64,000 nt of DNA from Melampsora larici-populina 98AG31 (GCF_000204055.1 NW_006768846.1:1-64000), one strand, 5' to 3'. Positions 12,250 through 23,824 are shown, counted from the stretch's first letter. Notes: generated by a model not told the origin, from the letters alone. Translations and numbers: made by a program.

Positions 12250-12506
12250 TATGATCCGGCGTGCAAACTTCAGCCCTGGCTAGACCTTCACGGGTCGACG
12301 GTTAGCTCTGTCGAGTCCCTTAAGCCGGATTTGGCTAAGTTCGAGTATGGAATTTCAAAAAAGATCTTAGAGGGTAGTGAGTTTGGGGGAGGGGTTCAAC
12401 AGGTGTTCTCTGGTGGCACCTGTTGGCAAGCGGGCTCGACTGGGAGTCGCTTGGAAGGGTACCCCTCGACTCGACTACAGGTCGAAGGATACAGGGTTCC
12501 GCGGTG
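12250..12506. repeat. KDZ right terminal inverted repeat
   Basis: Inverted partner of 2812-3055, ending GTTCCGCGGTG. It also aligns in direct orientation with the right end of KDZ copy 1 (about 1096-1284). Open frames crossing it are not genes. Confidence 0.8.
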
Positions 12507-12715
12507 AGACTGATACCGCATCTCTCCCTTCTGATCGGTCAATCTTACAAGATCCCTTTGTACAGTCCTGGGTAGTCCGAGAAGACCAGAGAAAAAAAGC
12601 GCGCCCCGCTCGAAAAAAAAAGTGCCACTCTGGAAGAAATTGTACTATCCCTGTATGGCTCAGAGACCGTCTCAGGGAGTCTCAGAAAAAGACTGATACC
12701 GCATCTCTCCGCATT
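12507..12715. repeat. Remainder of interrupted target repeat plus an adjacent direct copy
   Basis: The target duplication AGACTGAT (12507-12514) begins a 21-bp sequence (12507-12527) that recurs exactly at 12690-12710. The 100 bp before the second occurrence (A-rich run after GCTCG, CTGTATGGCTCAG, GTCTCAGGGAGTCTCAG) resembles the 100 bp left of the KDZ insertion (about 2710-2811) in the same orientation. So the KDZ element landed in one of two neighbouring direct copies of a short repeat. Confidence 0.6.
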
Positions 12716-13105
12716 CTTGCGGGTTTCTGTATTCAAGCTGGTATTCGTCTGGGTTGCCAGAAGTGTTGGTGGTGCATTCATAAGGCAATTTAAATCAGTC
12801 GTCGTCAAGTGGGTACTGAAATGTTAAAATGCACACTCACAACTCATCCAACGGCAACAGCTCAGAATCCAGAAGCTTCCCTGCTCCTGTGGTTTTTACA
12901 TCCAATTGTCTCCCGACTGATCTAATCAAATTCTCCCTCACCTTTGAGTAAGGAGATTTTCTATAAGAAAACTGGACTCTTCAGCCTGCATTACACTTCA
13001 TTCCTCTTGTTCAAACCTGAATCATTTTGATTTTTTCCAAGTTGCAAGACTTCAATTGACACTCTTCCATCTCTTACTCTCTTACCATATACAATATAAT
13101 CAAAA

Positions 13106-13922
13106 ATGCTCCAAGTCTTTCTTAAGATCTCTATTCTACTCTTTTCCTTGTTGGTTCATAAAGTCTTAGGCGCTACCAACGCTCCTCCTCCCACTGTTCA
13201 TTCGTGTAACATCAAGTTTACAATACTCGGAGATAGAGCAGGTATGTGAGATCATTAAAAACTATCATTCCTTTAGCCCTTCAGCATCATCCGCGCCCAC
13301 GGCTAATCCAGACCACTTTTACGATTGCTCACCTTGAAAGAATGCACCGGAGGCGGTGTTGTGCGTAACTGTGCTTATAAATCTTGCTGGCTTGCTGGTA
13401 AGTATCTCAAAAGCTAATGTTAATGACCTTGAGTATTTCAAATCATATAGAAAAGCTGATGATAAACTGGATTTTTTGATTTATACAAATTTATTCATCT
13501 TTAGGTCATCAATACATTTCAATGACTGAATGTAAGCTAGCAAAATTGTCTGACAAAAAAACAAGTCATCAACAATGTGCTCAATATGAGTTTATCAACA
13601 ATGATCTAACTAAACCTCTCTATTTCAGTCAGTCTTTTCAATCTCTTTAATTGATTTATCATTGATTGTTAGAATATGGAAAAACTCTCTGATTTCAATA
13701 ATCTTTTTGTTTCTTTTCGAAATACTCCGAAACCCCCAAAACAAACCTTCAGAGTGTAGGAATCCTGGTCTTGTAGATTATATATGCTCTGATAATGCCA
13801 ATAATATTGGTAAAATCTTGGGTCAGTTTGACTTAATTTTGATTATTATTCAATTTTAAAAACAATAAATTAATTGAGACGACTCGATTTTTTTTCCAGG
13901 ATGTTCCGATTGCTATTCGTGA
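13106..13922 (+). CDS. Candidate small secreted cysteine-rich protein (effector-like)
   Basis: The ATG at 13106 opens a typical signal peptide: Lys7, then ISILLFSLLVHKVLG, with cleavage likely near Gly21-Ala22. Proposed exons: 13106-13241, 13312-13397, 13505-13627, 13753-13821, 13900-13922. Exons 2-5 join in one frame and give a cysteine-rich chain: ECTGGGVVRNCAYKSCWLAG, then TECKLAKLSDKK, QQCAQYEF, KCRNPGLVDYICSD and a CSDCYS end with TGA. Exon 1 ends in phase 1 while exon 2 needs phase 2, so the first junction is one base out with the best sites. Either a non-obvious splice site (for example a weak GT at 13207) is used or the gene carries a frameshift. No family recognised. Secreted Cys-rich proteins near transposons are typical of rust effectors, but that role is inference. 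Confidence 0.5.
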
Positions 13923-14908
13923 AGAATGACTTCAAAAGAACAACTCCAGTCTTTGATCATCTCATATCATTCCATAAAGAACAAATAAAGATCCCTTCGA
14001 AAGTGGTTTTGTGTATTATATACTTGTCTATCAAGATGTTTTCTATCTCAAACTTTTAGAACGAGCTGAGCTCTCAAATAAATGTAGCTTAAAATGACTC
14101 TCGCCTCTGTAAACTTATTGGGAAATAATTTGATCTGGATCGAATCAAAAACCTTTTTGTTTTGATTCAAACTATCGCAACCTTGAATGAGAAAAACATT
14201 TGGTTCAAATATGAACTCAATAAGTTTTTGAAAGATGATCAATCATACACAAAGAATAATCCTAATCTTTACGAGCCAAACTGATTATTTCCTGATGTTT
14301 GAGACCATATCATGGTATATCTAAAGCTTCTTCAAATATCTATATCAGTCTTGACTCTATAGTGAAAGTAGCTGACAACAGATTTTAAGAAAATATTAAA
14401 CCTTATCACTCGACTGGTATGATTCTCTATTTCAGATCTTTTTTTTTGCCAACAGTCAAATTGATGCTGGCCATATGTAGATCCCATGAAGCTAAAGTGG
14501 AATGACGAAGCGGATTTAAGTGATGTTTAGAATGCATGAATCCAGTGACGTCAAGAGACGAAAGAGATGAACTGCGAAGAGTAAGACTAGATATTTGAGT
14601 TGATGATCATGCATCACATCAAGCTGAGGTTGAAGCACAAGATATTCCTGGTGGAGAGCAGGAGATGCAAGACCGAGTCATGGTGAAGATAATGAATCCA
14701 TTATCCCGGCAATCGATTTTAACCTCTACCTGACCAGAGTAAGATGAATGCTGAACAAAAGTTAAAAGAAATGAGAAAAGATGTATGAATCTGAAAACAT
14801 CCGCCCTTCGAGCTCGTCCAAAGCAAATGATCAGGGCCAAGTTCAAGTGTGTTTTAACTTTTCATCAACAATTTCGAACTCGTTCTTTCGAAATCCAAAC
14901 CAACCAAA
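13923..14908. other. Intergenic, no gene recognised
   Basis: AT-rich sequence between the secreted-protein gene and the next gene. The minus-strand open frames at 14048-14242 and 14619-14846 show no recognisable pattern or splice-supported extension. Confidence 0.4.
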
Positions 14909-16741
14909 ATGATACCAACACCAACACCAACACCAACTGATCAAGATCCATCATACTCCATCTCTCAATCACAACCACAACCACAACCAACACCATCATC
15001 AACATTTAAAAGTTCTCAACACATTTGTCGATTTATCACAACCGATCCGATTCCTCAACTTAAAGCAACAGTTTCAATTCAAGATAATTGGTTAATCTCA
15101 TCACTTATTGAAAAAATTCAATCTACTATCATTTCTGAAACTTCAAATTTAGATTTCAATACATCAATCTCTTCAAGTTCTCCTACTCATAGACTTATTC
15201 TTGAACAAGATGGTATGTTTTCTTTTCTTTTCCATCTTTGTACTAAGCTTTGAAACAAAGAATTCATGAATTTTTTTACATTTTTTCTTAGGAACTAGAC
15301 TCCCATCTAATGAATTATGTTCTATTGTTGATAGGGTTAGTTATCTTGATTTCTTCTCTATAGACTATACCAGAGTAAGACTTGACATACTTCTCATATC
15401 ATTCTTTTAACTTTGCTCTACATCTTTGACTTCTGTTTACAGGCTGTCATCATTTGGTGAGTCATATCTGAAATCAGAGCTCCCTTTTGAAATAATTTTC
15501 ATCTGACTTTGATTCAAATACCTACTTCTCTAGTGTTCAAATCATTCCTAACCTGAGTCCTATCAGAGCTCTACTTCCTAGCCCACCATTCTCTACTTCT
15601 ACACCAATAAACCCATTAAACCAATCATCAAGACTGATCCCAAATCTTTCAGTTCCTTTAAACCATCGACTGATTTGTGCATCTTTACCACAACTTTCTT
15701 CAAATTTACCAACACCATCACAAAGTCAAAGAACTCAAGAAACGAATTTGATACCTAAGATTGAAGATTCATTAGAAAGTTCATTTGTAAGATCTCATAT
15801 TGAAGCTTTTCGAAAATCTGCTGCACGTCATTATCAAACTTCATCTGATTCATCTAGTCATTCACCAGAAAGAAGATTGACTGAAACAGGAGATGAAGAA
15901 GAGGATTATAAACCAAAGAAGAAGAAAATCAGATTTGATAAACTTACTAAAGAATCTAGTCGAAAGAAATCGAGAAGAAGTTCTACAATGAAAGTGGATA
16001 AAGGAAAACAAAGAGATTCGAGTTGTTCTATTACACCCGAGATTTCTAGATCATCATCAAGCCCAAAGGAGAACATGAAAAGATCTAGTACATTGATTTG
16101 TGTTAAAATTCCATATGTTGAAACCAAGAAACCTGACTCATCAAGATCAATAAAACCCGAATCACCAAAAGCCAGTCCAAGTGAATCCAAACCAATCATA
16201 TTGGATTCATCATCCTCTAACAAATTTCCAATCACTCCAATCATTCGTAGCAGTAAACGATCGATTTATGAAATTTATATGACTGATTTAACATTTAAAG
16301 CAGCTTCAAGTCAAGGTCCATTACGTATCCCACCATCTAATCAAGGATTAAATCCGAGTTGTACAATCACACAACTTTCAAAACATTTAAGATTAGAAAA
16401 ACATCAAAGTTGGAAAATCAAAATTGGTTCAAAATTTTGGATTAATCATCGTGATCATGATCATGATCAAGAAAGTTCAGTGAATCATGAGATGCAACCC
16501 ATTGGTTTGGGAAATCAAAAAAGAAGATCTACTTCTGATTCAACTATGGTCATGAAAGATTGGGATCTAAGTTTAGGAATACTGGGGGTTTCTCCATTAA
16601 GTTGTTCAAGAGATTCGGATTGTCAAAAAGAGTTTCCCAAGATCGAAGTTGTAAGCTATTTAGGTTTCTATGATTGGTTCAAATTCAATTCAAACTTATA
16701 TTCCTTAACTTTTTTTCTAGATCCGTAATTGGGATATGTAA
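14909..16741 (+). CDS. Hypothetical nuclear-type protein, 499 aa
   Basis: Five exons join in frame: 14909-15212, 15292-15335, 15443-15456 (a 14-nt microexon), 15534-16650 and 16721-16741, total 1500 nt including TAA. The N-terminus is a Pro/Thr/Gln/Ser-rich tail. Next is a segment (about residues 40-130: ICRFITTDPIPQLKATVSI, RLILEQDGTRLP, IVDRAVIICVQIIPN) whose strand-rich pattern ending in an acidic turn and a V-I-I-C-V strand could be a ubiquitin-like or RBD-like beta-grasp; this is only a suggestion. The middle is Ser/Lys/Arg-rich with likely nuclear localisation clusters (KPKKKKIRFDK, RKKSRRSS). The C-terminal part contains RSIYEIYMTDLTFKA, WKIKIGSKFWIN and MKDWDLSLGILG. I do not recognise the family. 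It converges with the HET-C gene, 400 bp between stops. Confidence 0.7.
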
Positions 16742-17141
16742 AGATCAACCAGTCTTGAAGTTTTAATTTTTATGATGATGATTATCTATTGCTTAAAAAT
16801 CTATCATTGGTAAGATGAGATAATAGAATTTGTAATCCTATAATTTTGTGTTTGCAAAGTATCAATTCATTAAAAAGCTATCATATCACCCTGATCGAGC
16901 AAGCGTAAGCTGATCAGTGATATTCAAACAAAAGTCATCAAATTCAAACTTTCAAATAAGTTCTGTATATAATATTTTCAGTCGACATGAGATCCACAGT
17001 CGTAAGATATATGCGAGTAGATGGAACAGTGATGCCTTCACTAGTTACAAATGCATCAATAGCACAAGCATATTGTGATGCTCAGCAGTGAGCACACATA
17101 ACCCCGACTAATTAACTCTGTGACCCTTGTTTACGTAGTCA
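16742..17141. other. Convergent 3' intergenic region
   Basis: Shared 3' flank of the 499-aa gene and the HET-C gene. No ORF or repeat recognised; presumably carries both polyadenylation regions. Confidence 0.5.
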
Positions 17142-20100
17142 TCAATATCCACCTGGGGGGTAGTAACGATTTTGATCTGGTGGAGGTTGGGAATAACCCC
17201 AAGACGGTGGTGGTGGCGGTCGCTGCTCGCCTTGATTCCACTGCTGAGATTGTGGATCTCCCGAATTCCATGATGGAGGCGGTGGTGGCCGCTGGCCTGA
17301 CATACTGACATTCACACCACCCCAAGGGGATTGTTGAACAGGATCGTCGTAGCCAGGGAAGGGCGCGTTACCAGGCATGGGAAGAGGATACGAGTCATGT
17401 CTGATTGGAGGACCAGTGTTCGGATCGTGTGATGGATACGACTCGGGGCCTCCGTAACTTTGATTGTAGCTCGGCGTCGTCTGTGGCATCGCAAATCCAC
17501 CAGGACCATGGTTGCTTTCATGATTTGCAGAATAATGATAAGGGCCTGGTGCATTGGGCATCATCATTCCACCGACACCATCGATCGAGGAACTAGAGTG
17601 AACCTCCGGAGCGGAGGCATACCCAGGTTCTCTCGGAAAGTTAGTTTCGTCCATATCGCGTCGACCACCTGACATGAGACCCTGCATCTGATTGTAACCT
17701 ATTTTCAAACGTACAAGAAGTATTAGGCTCTGTTAGATCTGATAGTCAATGCGCAATTCTCGTACCGGGAACCTGGTTGGTTAATTTCCCCATCATCTGC
17801 TGAGGATTTGGCTACGCGGGTCAAAAGCAGCAGTATGCAGTCAGAAAAGGATCACAAATCTCATGATGAGCTCCCCACTATGAAAAGCTTACCAGAAAAC
17901 CTTGCATGTGCTGGCCAAAGGTAGACGAGCCGTGATTACCGCAGCATCCGGATGGTCCGGTCTCAGCAAGACCACGACGTTTGTTCTTGCCGTTGCGAAC
18001 ACTTTCTTTAGTGAGAGCATTCAGTACATAGCCACGATCATGATCAGACATCTTGCCGATCCAATCTCGCATATCTAAGAAAAAGAAACATTGTTGATTA
18101 GCACAATCTTGGATCAGGCGACCAGAAACTTGATTCAAAAAGTAAAGAGGTGAAGAATCACGCACATTGGCCCATTTCTCGTTGTACGTCTGAGCTACCA
18201 TCCACAAAATACGGATGATCTAGAAATGAGCAATATGTCAGTCGTCGTCAACCACCACATTCGCTGTAGAATAAGTCAAATGACATACGAAAGGCTTCTA
18301 GAATCTTGTTCACTGTTCGGTGCGGATCGACTGAGGTAGAATCCCAAGCCTCGACGACGCCCTTGACAGTATGTTTAACGATGATCTTTGCTAAATTGCC
18401 AGCTGGCTCGTTTAAAATCTTACAGGTAGGTCGGCAAGGCGAATAGACATCAGATGACAACACTACTGCGTTTTACGCCTTATTTAGGTGCTCACCAATC
18501 CAAAATGATCTTTGCTCAATAATGAATGTGTGGGATCATCGCAATGAGGATTATTGAAAGTTTCGTATTGATCTTGCTTGTTGATAACCGCAGCTGACCC
18601 GTCTTGGAGCGTCCCGGTGGCTGATAGCATGATGGGCTTGAGGTATCTGATTTTGCACAATAAATAGTATCAGTGCGACATATTCATGTTTTGCGCGAAG
18701 GCCATGTAGCTGCAGAAACACTCAAACGGCTCAAGCGTAGTGAAAACAAACTGCCGAAGAAAGAAGTCAGCAGTATGAAATTGACACGGAACAGGCATAA
18801 ATCGTACTTTGTTGACCGCATTGCCAATCTTCTCGGTCAGACTACTGAGCCCGGGGATCTTCTCGATGGTCCTTTCAATGGACTTGCCTACATAGACACG
18901 GGAGTGGTACAACAGATGGAAATGTCAATCTCAGAAACTTGGGGTTATTCAAACAAGTGTTGCAAGGCAGACTTACAGACGTCATCCCTAAACTTTAATA
19001 CTTTCCACATGGTCGCATGAAGCTCCTGGGGCGACATCTGCGAAGGATCAAAGCCGGAGCCAGGAGCCGTGCGACTCCGAATTTCAGATAGATCGTCCAT
19101 TTCTCTCGATAGGCCACTTCCTCCACCACTTGGCATTTGAAAGAGCATGGATCTCAAGGCATCCCCCGTCGGATCTGCCCCAGGTCCACTGCGTGCCTAA
19201 GAACAACGTAATATATCAATTTGGGAGTCAAAATGGGATATGTGTATCGTTCTATTTTTGAAACAGGGAAGAAACTGACTGTGGACATCGCTTTTGACAA
19301 GTCGCTGACACTAGCTTCACTGATATGATCTGTAGCTTCTCCGAGGAGAGAATGTAAAAAGTCGGCAGCTCCGAAAACACCTGCAATACGGAGAAATTAG
19401 CAAATGATCATCTGGGCAACAGGTGCGATGCATATGGAAGGCGGACGGACCAGTTATTAATGGGGGCGCCCTTCCTGAAGGTGTGTCGATTATGCAGGCA
19501 TCTCCGACATGACAAAATACCTGGGTGTGGCCCAGCCTTCTCAGAGACAGCTCGCACCAATTTGAGTGTGCTGTGAAAATGTAAGGAGCATATCAGTTTG
19601 AGTGATGCAACGAAGAAGTATGTGGTCGTGTACCTGTTAAGTCTTCCAGTGTGTGTAACTGTGTCGATCATGTGAATGTGGGGTAAAACAGATGGGGGTC
19701 AGCCATAGGGAATAATCCTTCGCGAGAATGTAATCTTACAGCGGTACCAAGCAAGCGATATGCCTCATGATAGTCAGCTTCGCCTCCACCGTTTTTCGCA
19801 CGACGTCCAATGTCAATACATTTGCTCAAGACGCGTCTGATACACGCCGCACTTGTATCCCAATGCCCAGTCTCATTTGCAATGTAGTTCTTCATGCCCG
19901 TGCGAGGGTCAATCTGGCGAATGCCAACACATCAATCTCGAATCAAAGATTGACAATATCATATGAGGTCACTCAACTTGAAGTTCCCTTGGATCTATTG
20001 GCCCTCTCAAACCCGGATGGACAGCTCGTGCATCATTGTTGCTATTGTAATCTTTGGGATTGTCTATATGTTCGACTGGCAAATATACCCCTAGCCTTTT

Positions 20101-20904
20101 TCGTTTGGAGTTCAATCAACAAAGAAAATAGTATCACCAGTTATTAGCAGCTTGAAATAAACAATGGGAGAAATCACATTAATGTCAAAACAGAATTTTC
20201 GAACCTCTCCTCAGTCACTTCAAACTCGCCGGTCGCGTAACCGTGAGCAAGAAAGCCAAGGGCCATAACCAAGTTGATGATTGTTTGCTTGGCTAATTTC
20301 GAAAGACCAGCCACGTCCATCGCTTGTCTGGTATGTGGAAAAATTGAATACAGCGTTCTGCTCAGTCACTGATATGGCACTCTTGTGGACATAGGTAACG
20401 CACGAGTAGTCACGCAGCCAGTTTCCAAAGTAGACCTGATCACAATTCCCAAGTAGCAGATGTAAGGAAACTTGGATGCATCACAGACGAGACGAGTGGG
20501 TACTTGCCCGTTTGATGTCCAGTCCTCCAAATTTTTTGGCGCCCAAACCTCCCAAGATACCTCCTCCCGCTTTCTTCGCCAATTCGGCCAACACGTCCCT
20601 ATGGAAAACCGAAGTACACGGGTTTGGCACTTATTCTGTCATCCAACAACGAAAATTGACATACTCTATGTCACCATGTCGAAAAGCTTTATCCTAGTAA
20701 TCAGATGGATTAGTTTGCAATTATATTCATTGTGGTCCGACAAGCATTTTGTGGGGTTCATAAGACACGTACTTCTAAATATGCATAAGATGGAATATTA
20801 CCGGCCCCGAAGGCGCTCGTGCCGTCAACTAGAAAAATCATCACGAATAAACAAACGAATACTATGGTGATGAATAGCATCCGATCATCTGATGTGCCCG
20901 CCAT
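17142..20904 (-). CDS. hetC: HET-C family protein (heterokaryon-incompatibility C homologue)
   Basis: The ATG at 20904 is followed by a hydrophobic signal/anchor (MLFITIVFVCLFVMIFLVDG) and SAFGAGNIPSYAYLE, the hallmark N-terminus of the family. Later exons give HGDIE, VYFGNWLRDYS, QAMDVAGLSKLAKQTIINLV, MALGFLAHGYATGEFEVT, NYIANETGHWDTSAACIRRV, YHEAYRLLGTA, LHTLEDLT, HSNWCELSLRRLGHTQVFCH, HVGDACIIDTPSGRAPPLIT, HSLLGEATDHISEASVSDLS, SPQELHATMWKVLKFRDDVC, ERTIEKIPGLSSL, LNEPAGNLAKIIVKHTVKGV, EAWDSTSVDP and LTKESVRNGKNKRRG. The last exon (17142-about 17708) is a Gly/Pro/Gln/Tyr-rich tail with PPPPPSW repeats, as in other HET-C proteins. More than ten introns. In Neurospora the family is membrane or vesicle associated and linked to incompatibility. 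In a rust its role is not established; I infer a conserved secretory-pathway protein. Confidence 0.92.
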
Positions 20905-21399
20905 CTTCGTTTGGTGATCTGAGGGATTGTCAAAAGTTTTGTCGAGACTGATTGAATTGGTAAATGAGGAAACTTGAGGTCAAATATGTAAGCTGGTCAA
21001 TGTAATAGTGAAATTGATGTTGGAAGAGTGAGATGATTGTTGCTTGTATGATGTACTTTCGAAGTTGAAGTACACTCGATCAGAAATCGATCCTCCAAAT
21101 GGTCAAGAGCAAATTCACACAAGAGGCACGTGGGCCCGTGGCGGTGCAGTTGTATGCGTCGCCGAATGCCCGGAGACGTCACGGGCGACCATGAACAGCA
21201 GATATCACGTGCACAAATCTCACTGCATACGGTAACGGCACAACCAGAAAAGCCAAATGACGTAGGTAAATGATGGATTCATCACCGATTATCAGCGAAC
21301 CATCAAAGTTCAGACCGCACAGCATTACATACTCCGGTCTTTCCATCAGGATGATCTCCCTGTGTTGAACCCCTGGTGGCCAAGTCAAGTTCGACCTGG
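20905..21399. other. Upstream region of HET-C, no further gene recognised
   Basis: Promoter-side sequence of the minus-strand HET-C gene. Open frames here lack recognisable patterns. Confidence 0.4.
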
Positions 21400-21830
21400 T
21401 CCTTACTCTCGATCAACACTCTCGAGCGTCTGGAAACTCGAATCATGTGTCATCAGGTGTTTACACATGACGACTCCTTGTTTGCAACGAAGGAACCTTC
21501 AGAGTGAGATAAATGTATGAATCGAAACTCTGGCTTGCGTTGTTGGACTTTTGTGAGCGAGGTACATACTAGGGCATACCTCGGTAAGACCACGCCAGTC
21601 TTCACATACACTTGCTCAGCTTCAGCAAAGACTCGAAACAAGGGAAGGGCCTGAGCATAGTCGCTAATCCCTTCAGAAGCTGGTTCAAAATTGGCCGCAG
21701 GTGAACCTACAGGTAATCATGTAGATAAATAACATGGATGGAATTGCAAGCTATCAGTGATGCAGGATCCTTTTCTCTGCTACAAACAATAAGCCCTTCA
21801 GCTGGTATTTCAGGAGACACGCTGCGTGTA
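21400..21830 (-). pseudogene. Possible minus-strand exons of an unidentified gene or remnant
   Basis: On the minus strand an AG acceptor just before about 21711 leads into a coding-like exon reading GSPAANFEPASEGISDYAQA, LPLFRVFAEAEQVYVKTGVV and LPR, ending at a GTATG-type donor near 21590. A second coding-like stretch (21330-21430) reads RRSRVLIESKDQVELDLATR followed by GSTQGDHPDGKTG. An upstream exon-like piece (about 21750-21815) reads VSPEIPAEGLIV. No start codon, family or complete frame can be assigned, so this may be a gene fragment. Confidence 0.3.
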
Positions 21831-22581
21831 AGAAAAGTTTTGATCAATTTCAACTTAAGAATCATAAAAACAAAAAGAATAGATAGAGAAGCCAGATGAG
21901 AGAAAAAGAGAAAAGCTTTGATGAATTCCAAGTCAAGAAGAATAGAAGAAATCCTATTTGGAGCATCCATATGAGAAAAACAATGGAAAACATGATACTA
22001 CTCTCTACACCATGAAACCTCGCCCTCATTACGTGTTGGTAGCACACCATATGATCTAAAATTTCACACAGGACTTTGTTGCCTCGCAGGACAGTATCTC
22101 AACAGAATTAGAATCCCATGTGTGTGAACTCCATGATTGAAATGAGAGCATCCGGATGAGTTGCATCAGCCCTCCGTATACTAGTCCATATCAATAATGG
22201 GGGCCCTTTTAGAAATCATCCCATCAGCTCTTTAACATCCAAACATCAAGAAACAAACCACACTTACATGTTTCCTAAGATTCAACTAACAATATCTTCA
22301 CCCTGAGAATATGAAGAACATTAATTCAAAAGGAGAAGAAGCATCTGGGACAAATGAATGACTTACAACTTTAATGATAAGCCAAAATCTTGGATCAAAA
22401 GTGAAGTGGCCCTTTGAAACTAAGGTTATGTGAAAGAAAATCCTATCCAAAGAAGTTAGACCAATTAAGAAATCATGCATCATCAATCTCAAGAATCCCA
22501 CCAAAGCTTGAAACATACCACAAATATGTTCAAGATCAACAATAAGACTATATTATAAGCAGGTTTCAAGCTATGTTTTTG
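21831..22581. other. Intergenic, no gene recognised
   Basis: AT-rich region left of the MITE cluster. Minus-strand open frames (21862-22050, 22298-22516) are hydrophobic low-information translations without splice support. Confidence 0.35.
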
Positions 22582-23523
22582 ACGGCATTTTTACAGCACA
22601 ACAAATTGTGCAAGACTGTAAAATTTACCATGAAGGCAAAAAAATTGGGACACCTTTTTAGGGCTGTCAACTGTATATTTGCAGAAAAAAAACCCTGTAA
22701 AATAGGTGGTTTCAAGTCAGTATATTAGGGGGTTTCAAGTCAGGATATTTTTGTGGAAATTTTTATGAAACGGACAAGTTTTCAAAATTTTATGGTGTTT
22801 TTTTTCTGCACATATACGGTCAACAGCATTCAGGACACCTAAAAAGGTGTCCCAAATTTTTGAAATTTACATGAAATTTTACAGTCTTGGACAAATTAGG
22901 GTGGTTCAAGAAGGGTTTTGCAAACACCCTTGACGCAACCTGTCGAACCCAAATTGTAAGGTCGGCCAGTCCTTAAAATCTGGGTTCACACACCCACAAA
23001 CACCTTAAATTTAAGTTTTAAGACCTCATAATTCCAGGTTCAAACCACCTTTTTTTTTCTCTCCTGGTTTCAACATTTCCTTTTTTTGTGGTTCTCTTCC
23101 GTTTATTAAATTGCAAAACTTTTTTTTTGTGCTTGTAGCATGGAATCATATATCATTCTGTATTTACATGTTAAGGAATTGTCTCATTTTTGACCGATCA
23201 TGTCCAAAATCTTTGTTAATTAAAGAGGAAATCGCTGGGAAAAAAACAAAAACAGGGACAGCGACAAAAAAAGGAAAATGGAAGCTATTTTGTTTTTTGC
23301 TTTTTGTACCTGATACATGACTTTTGATCAAGATAAGCAGGTAGAAGACTTAAAGATTTTAAGGACGGTGGGGTGTTTGCAAAACGGTGGACCACCTCTA
23401 AAGGTGAATCACAAACCTAAAATTTTACATATAATTTAAAGTTCCCAAACGTGAATTAAATTTTAAGAAGGGGCTGTAAAGTCCCTTCTTGAACCACCCT
23501 ATTGTTGTACTGCAAAATACCGT
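22582..23523. mobile_element. MITE with ~140-bp inverted termini, interrupted by a second MITE
   Basis: The left arm starts ACGGCATTTTTACAGCACAA (22582) and runs through AAAAAATTGGGACACCTTTT and CTGTCAACTGTATATTTGCA. The right arm reads the same in reverse (TGCACATATACGGTCAACAG, AAAGGTGTCCCAAATTTTT, TTTTACAGTCTTGGACAA) and finishes ACTGCAAAATACCGT at 23523. It has no coding capacity. The right arm is split by 22898-23500; removing that insert restores the pairing with the left arm. A further single arm of the same family follows at about 23530-23700. Confidence 0.7.
22898..23500. mobile_element. MITE (603 bp) with ATT target duplication, nested in the previous element
   Basis: The 18-bp terminal inverted repeats AGGGTGGTTCAAGAAGGG (22898-22915) and CCCTTCTTGAACCACCCT (23483-23500) are perfect. 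They are flanked by ATT on both sides (22895-22897, 23501-23503). The host element's other arm shows the uninterrupted site, so the three-base duplication is supported by an empty site. No ORF of interest inside. Confidence 0.8.
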
Positions 23524-23824
23524 AATTTTTTGGACTTGAAACCCCCTATTGTTTAAAATTTTACATTGTATGTTTTTTCTGCAAATATAAGGTCAACAGC
23601 ATTTGGGACATCTAAAAAGATGTCCCAAATTTTTCATGTTTGCGGTAAACTCTACAGTATCAGACAAGTTGTCATACTGTAAAAATACCATAACAAACTT
23701 AACTTGAAACCCCCTAATTCTAAAAACTGGCCTGTTTTGTAAAAAAATTATGCAAAAATATCACAACTTGAAACCCCCTATTGTGAATTCTAATCAAGTG
23801 TTTGCCAAGACACTTTCCAACTGT

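Larger units (their letters stand above)
2812..12506 (+). mobile_element. Complete KDZ (Zisupton-type) DNA transposon, 9.7 kb
   Basis: The boundaries are defined by terminal inverted repeats (2812-3055 and 12250-12506, termini CACCGCGGAAC / GTTCCGCGGTG) and by an 8-bp duplication AGACTGAT on both sides. It carries two same-strand multi-exon genes: the KDZ transposase (3427-6924) and a companion protein (9222-11596). A fold-back repeat (7250-8415) lies between them. KDZ elements are abundant in basidiomycetes and often carry a second gene, frequently a TET/JBP dioxygenase. I see no dioxygenase motif here. The transposase frame is intact across the exons I could join, so the element may be autonomous. 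Confidence 0.85.

Noticed and set aside
12377..12793. 138-codon plus-strand open frame
   Set aside because: Lies entirely in the KDZ right terminal repeat and the adjacent short repeat; translation has no protein pattern.
17120..17596. Plus-strand open frames opposite the HET-C tail
   Set aside because: Shadows of the Gly/Pro/Gln-rich last exon of the minus-strand HET-C gene.
21707..21970. 87-codon minus-strand open frame
   Set aside because: Most of it is a hydrophobic chance frame; only a small part coincides with the possible exons noted at 21400-21830.
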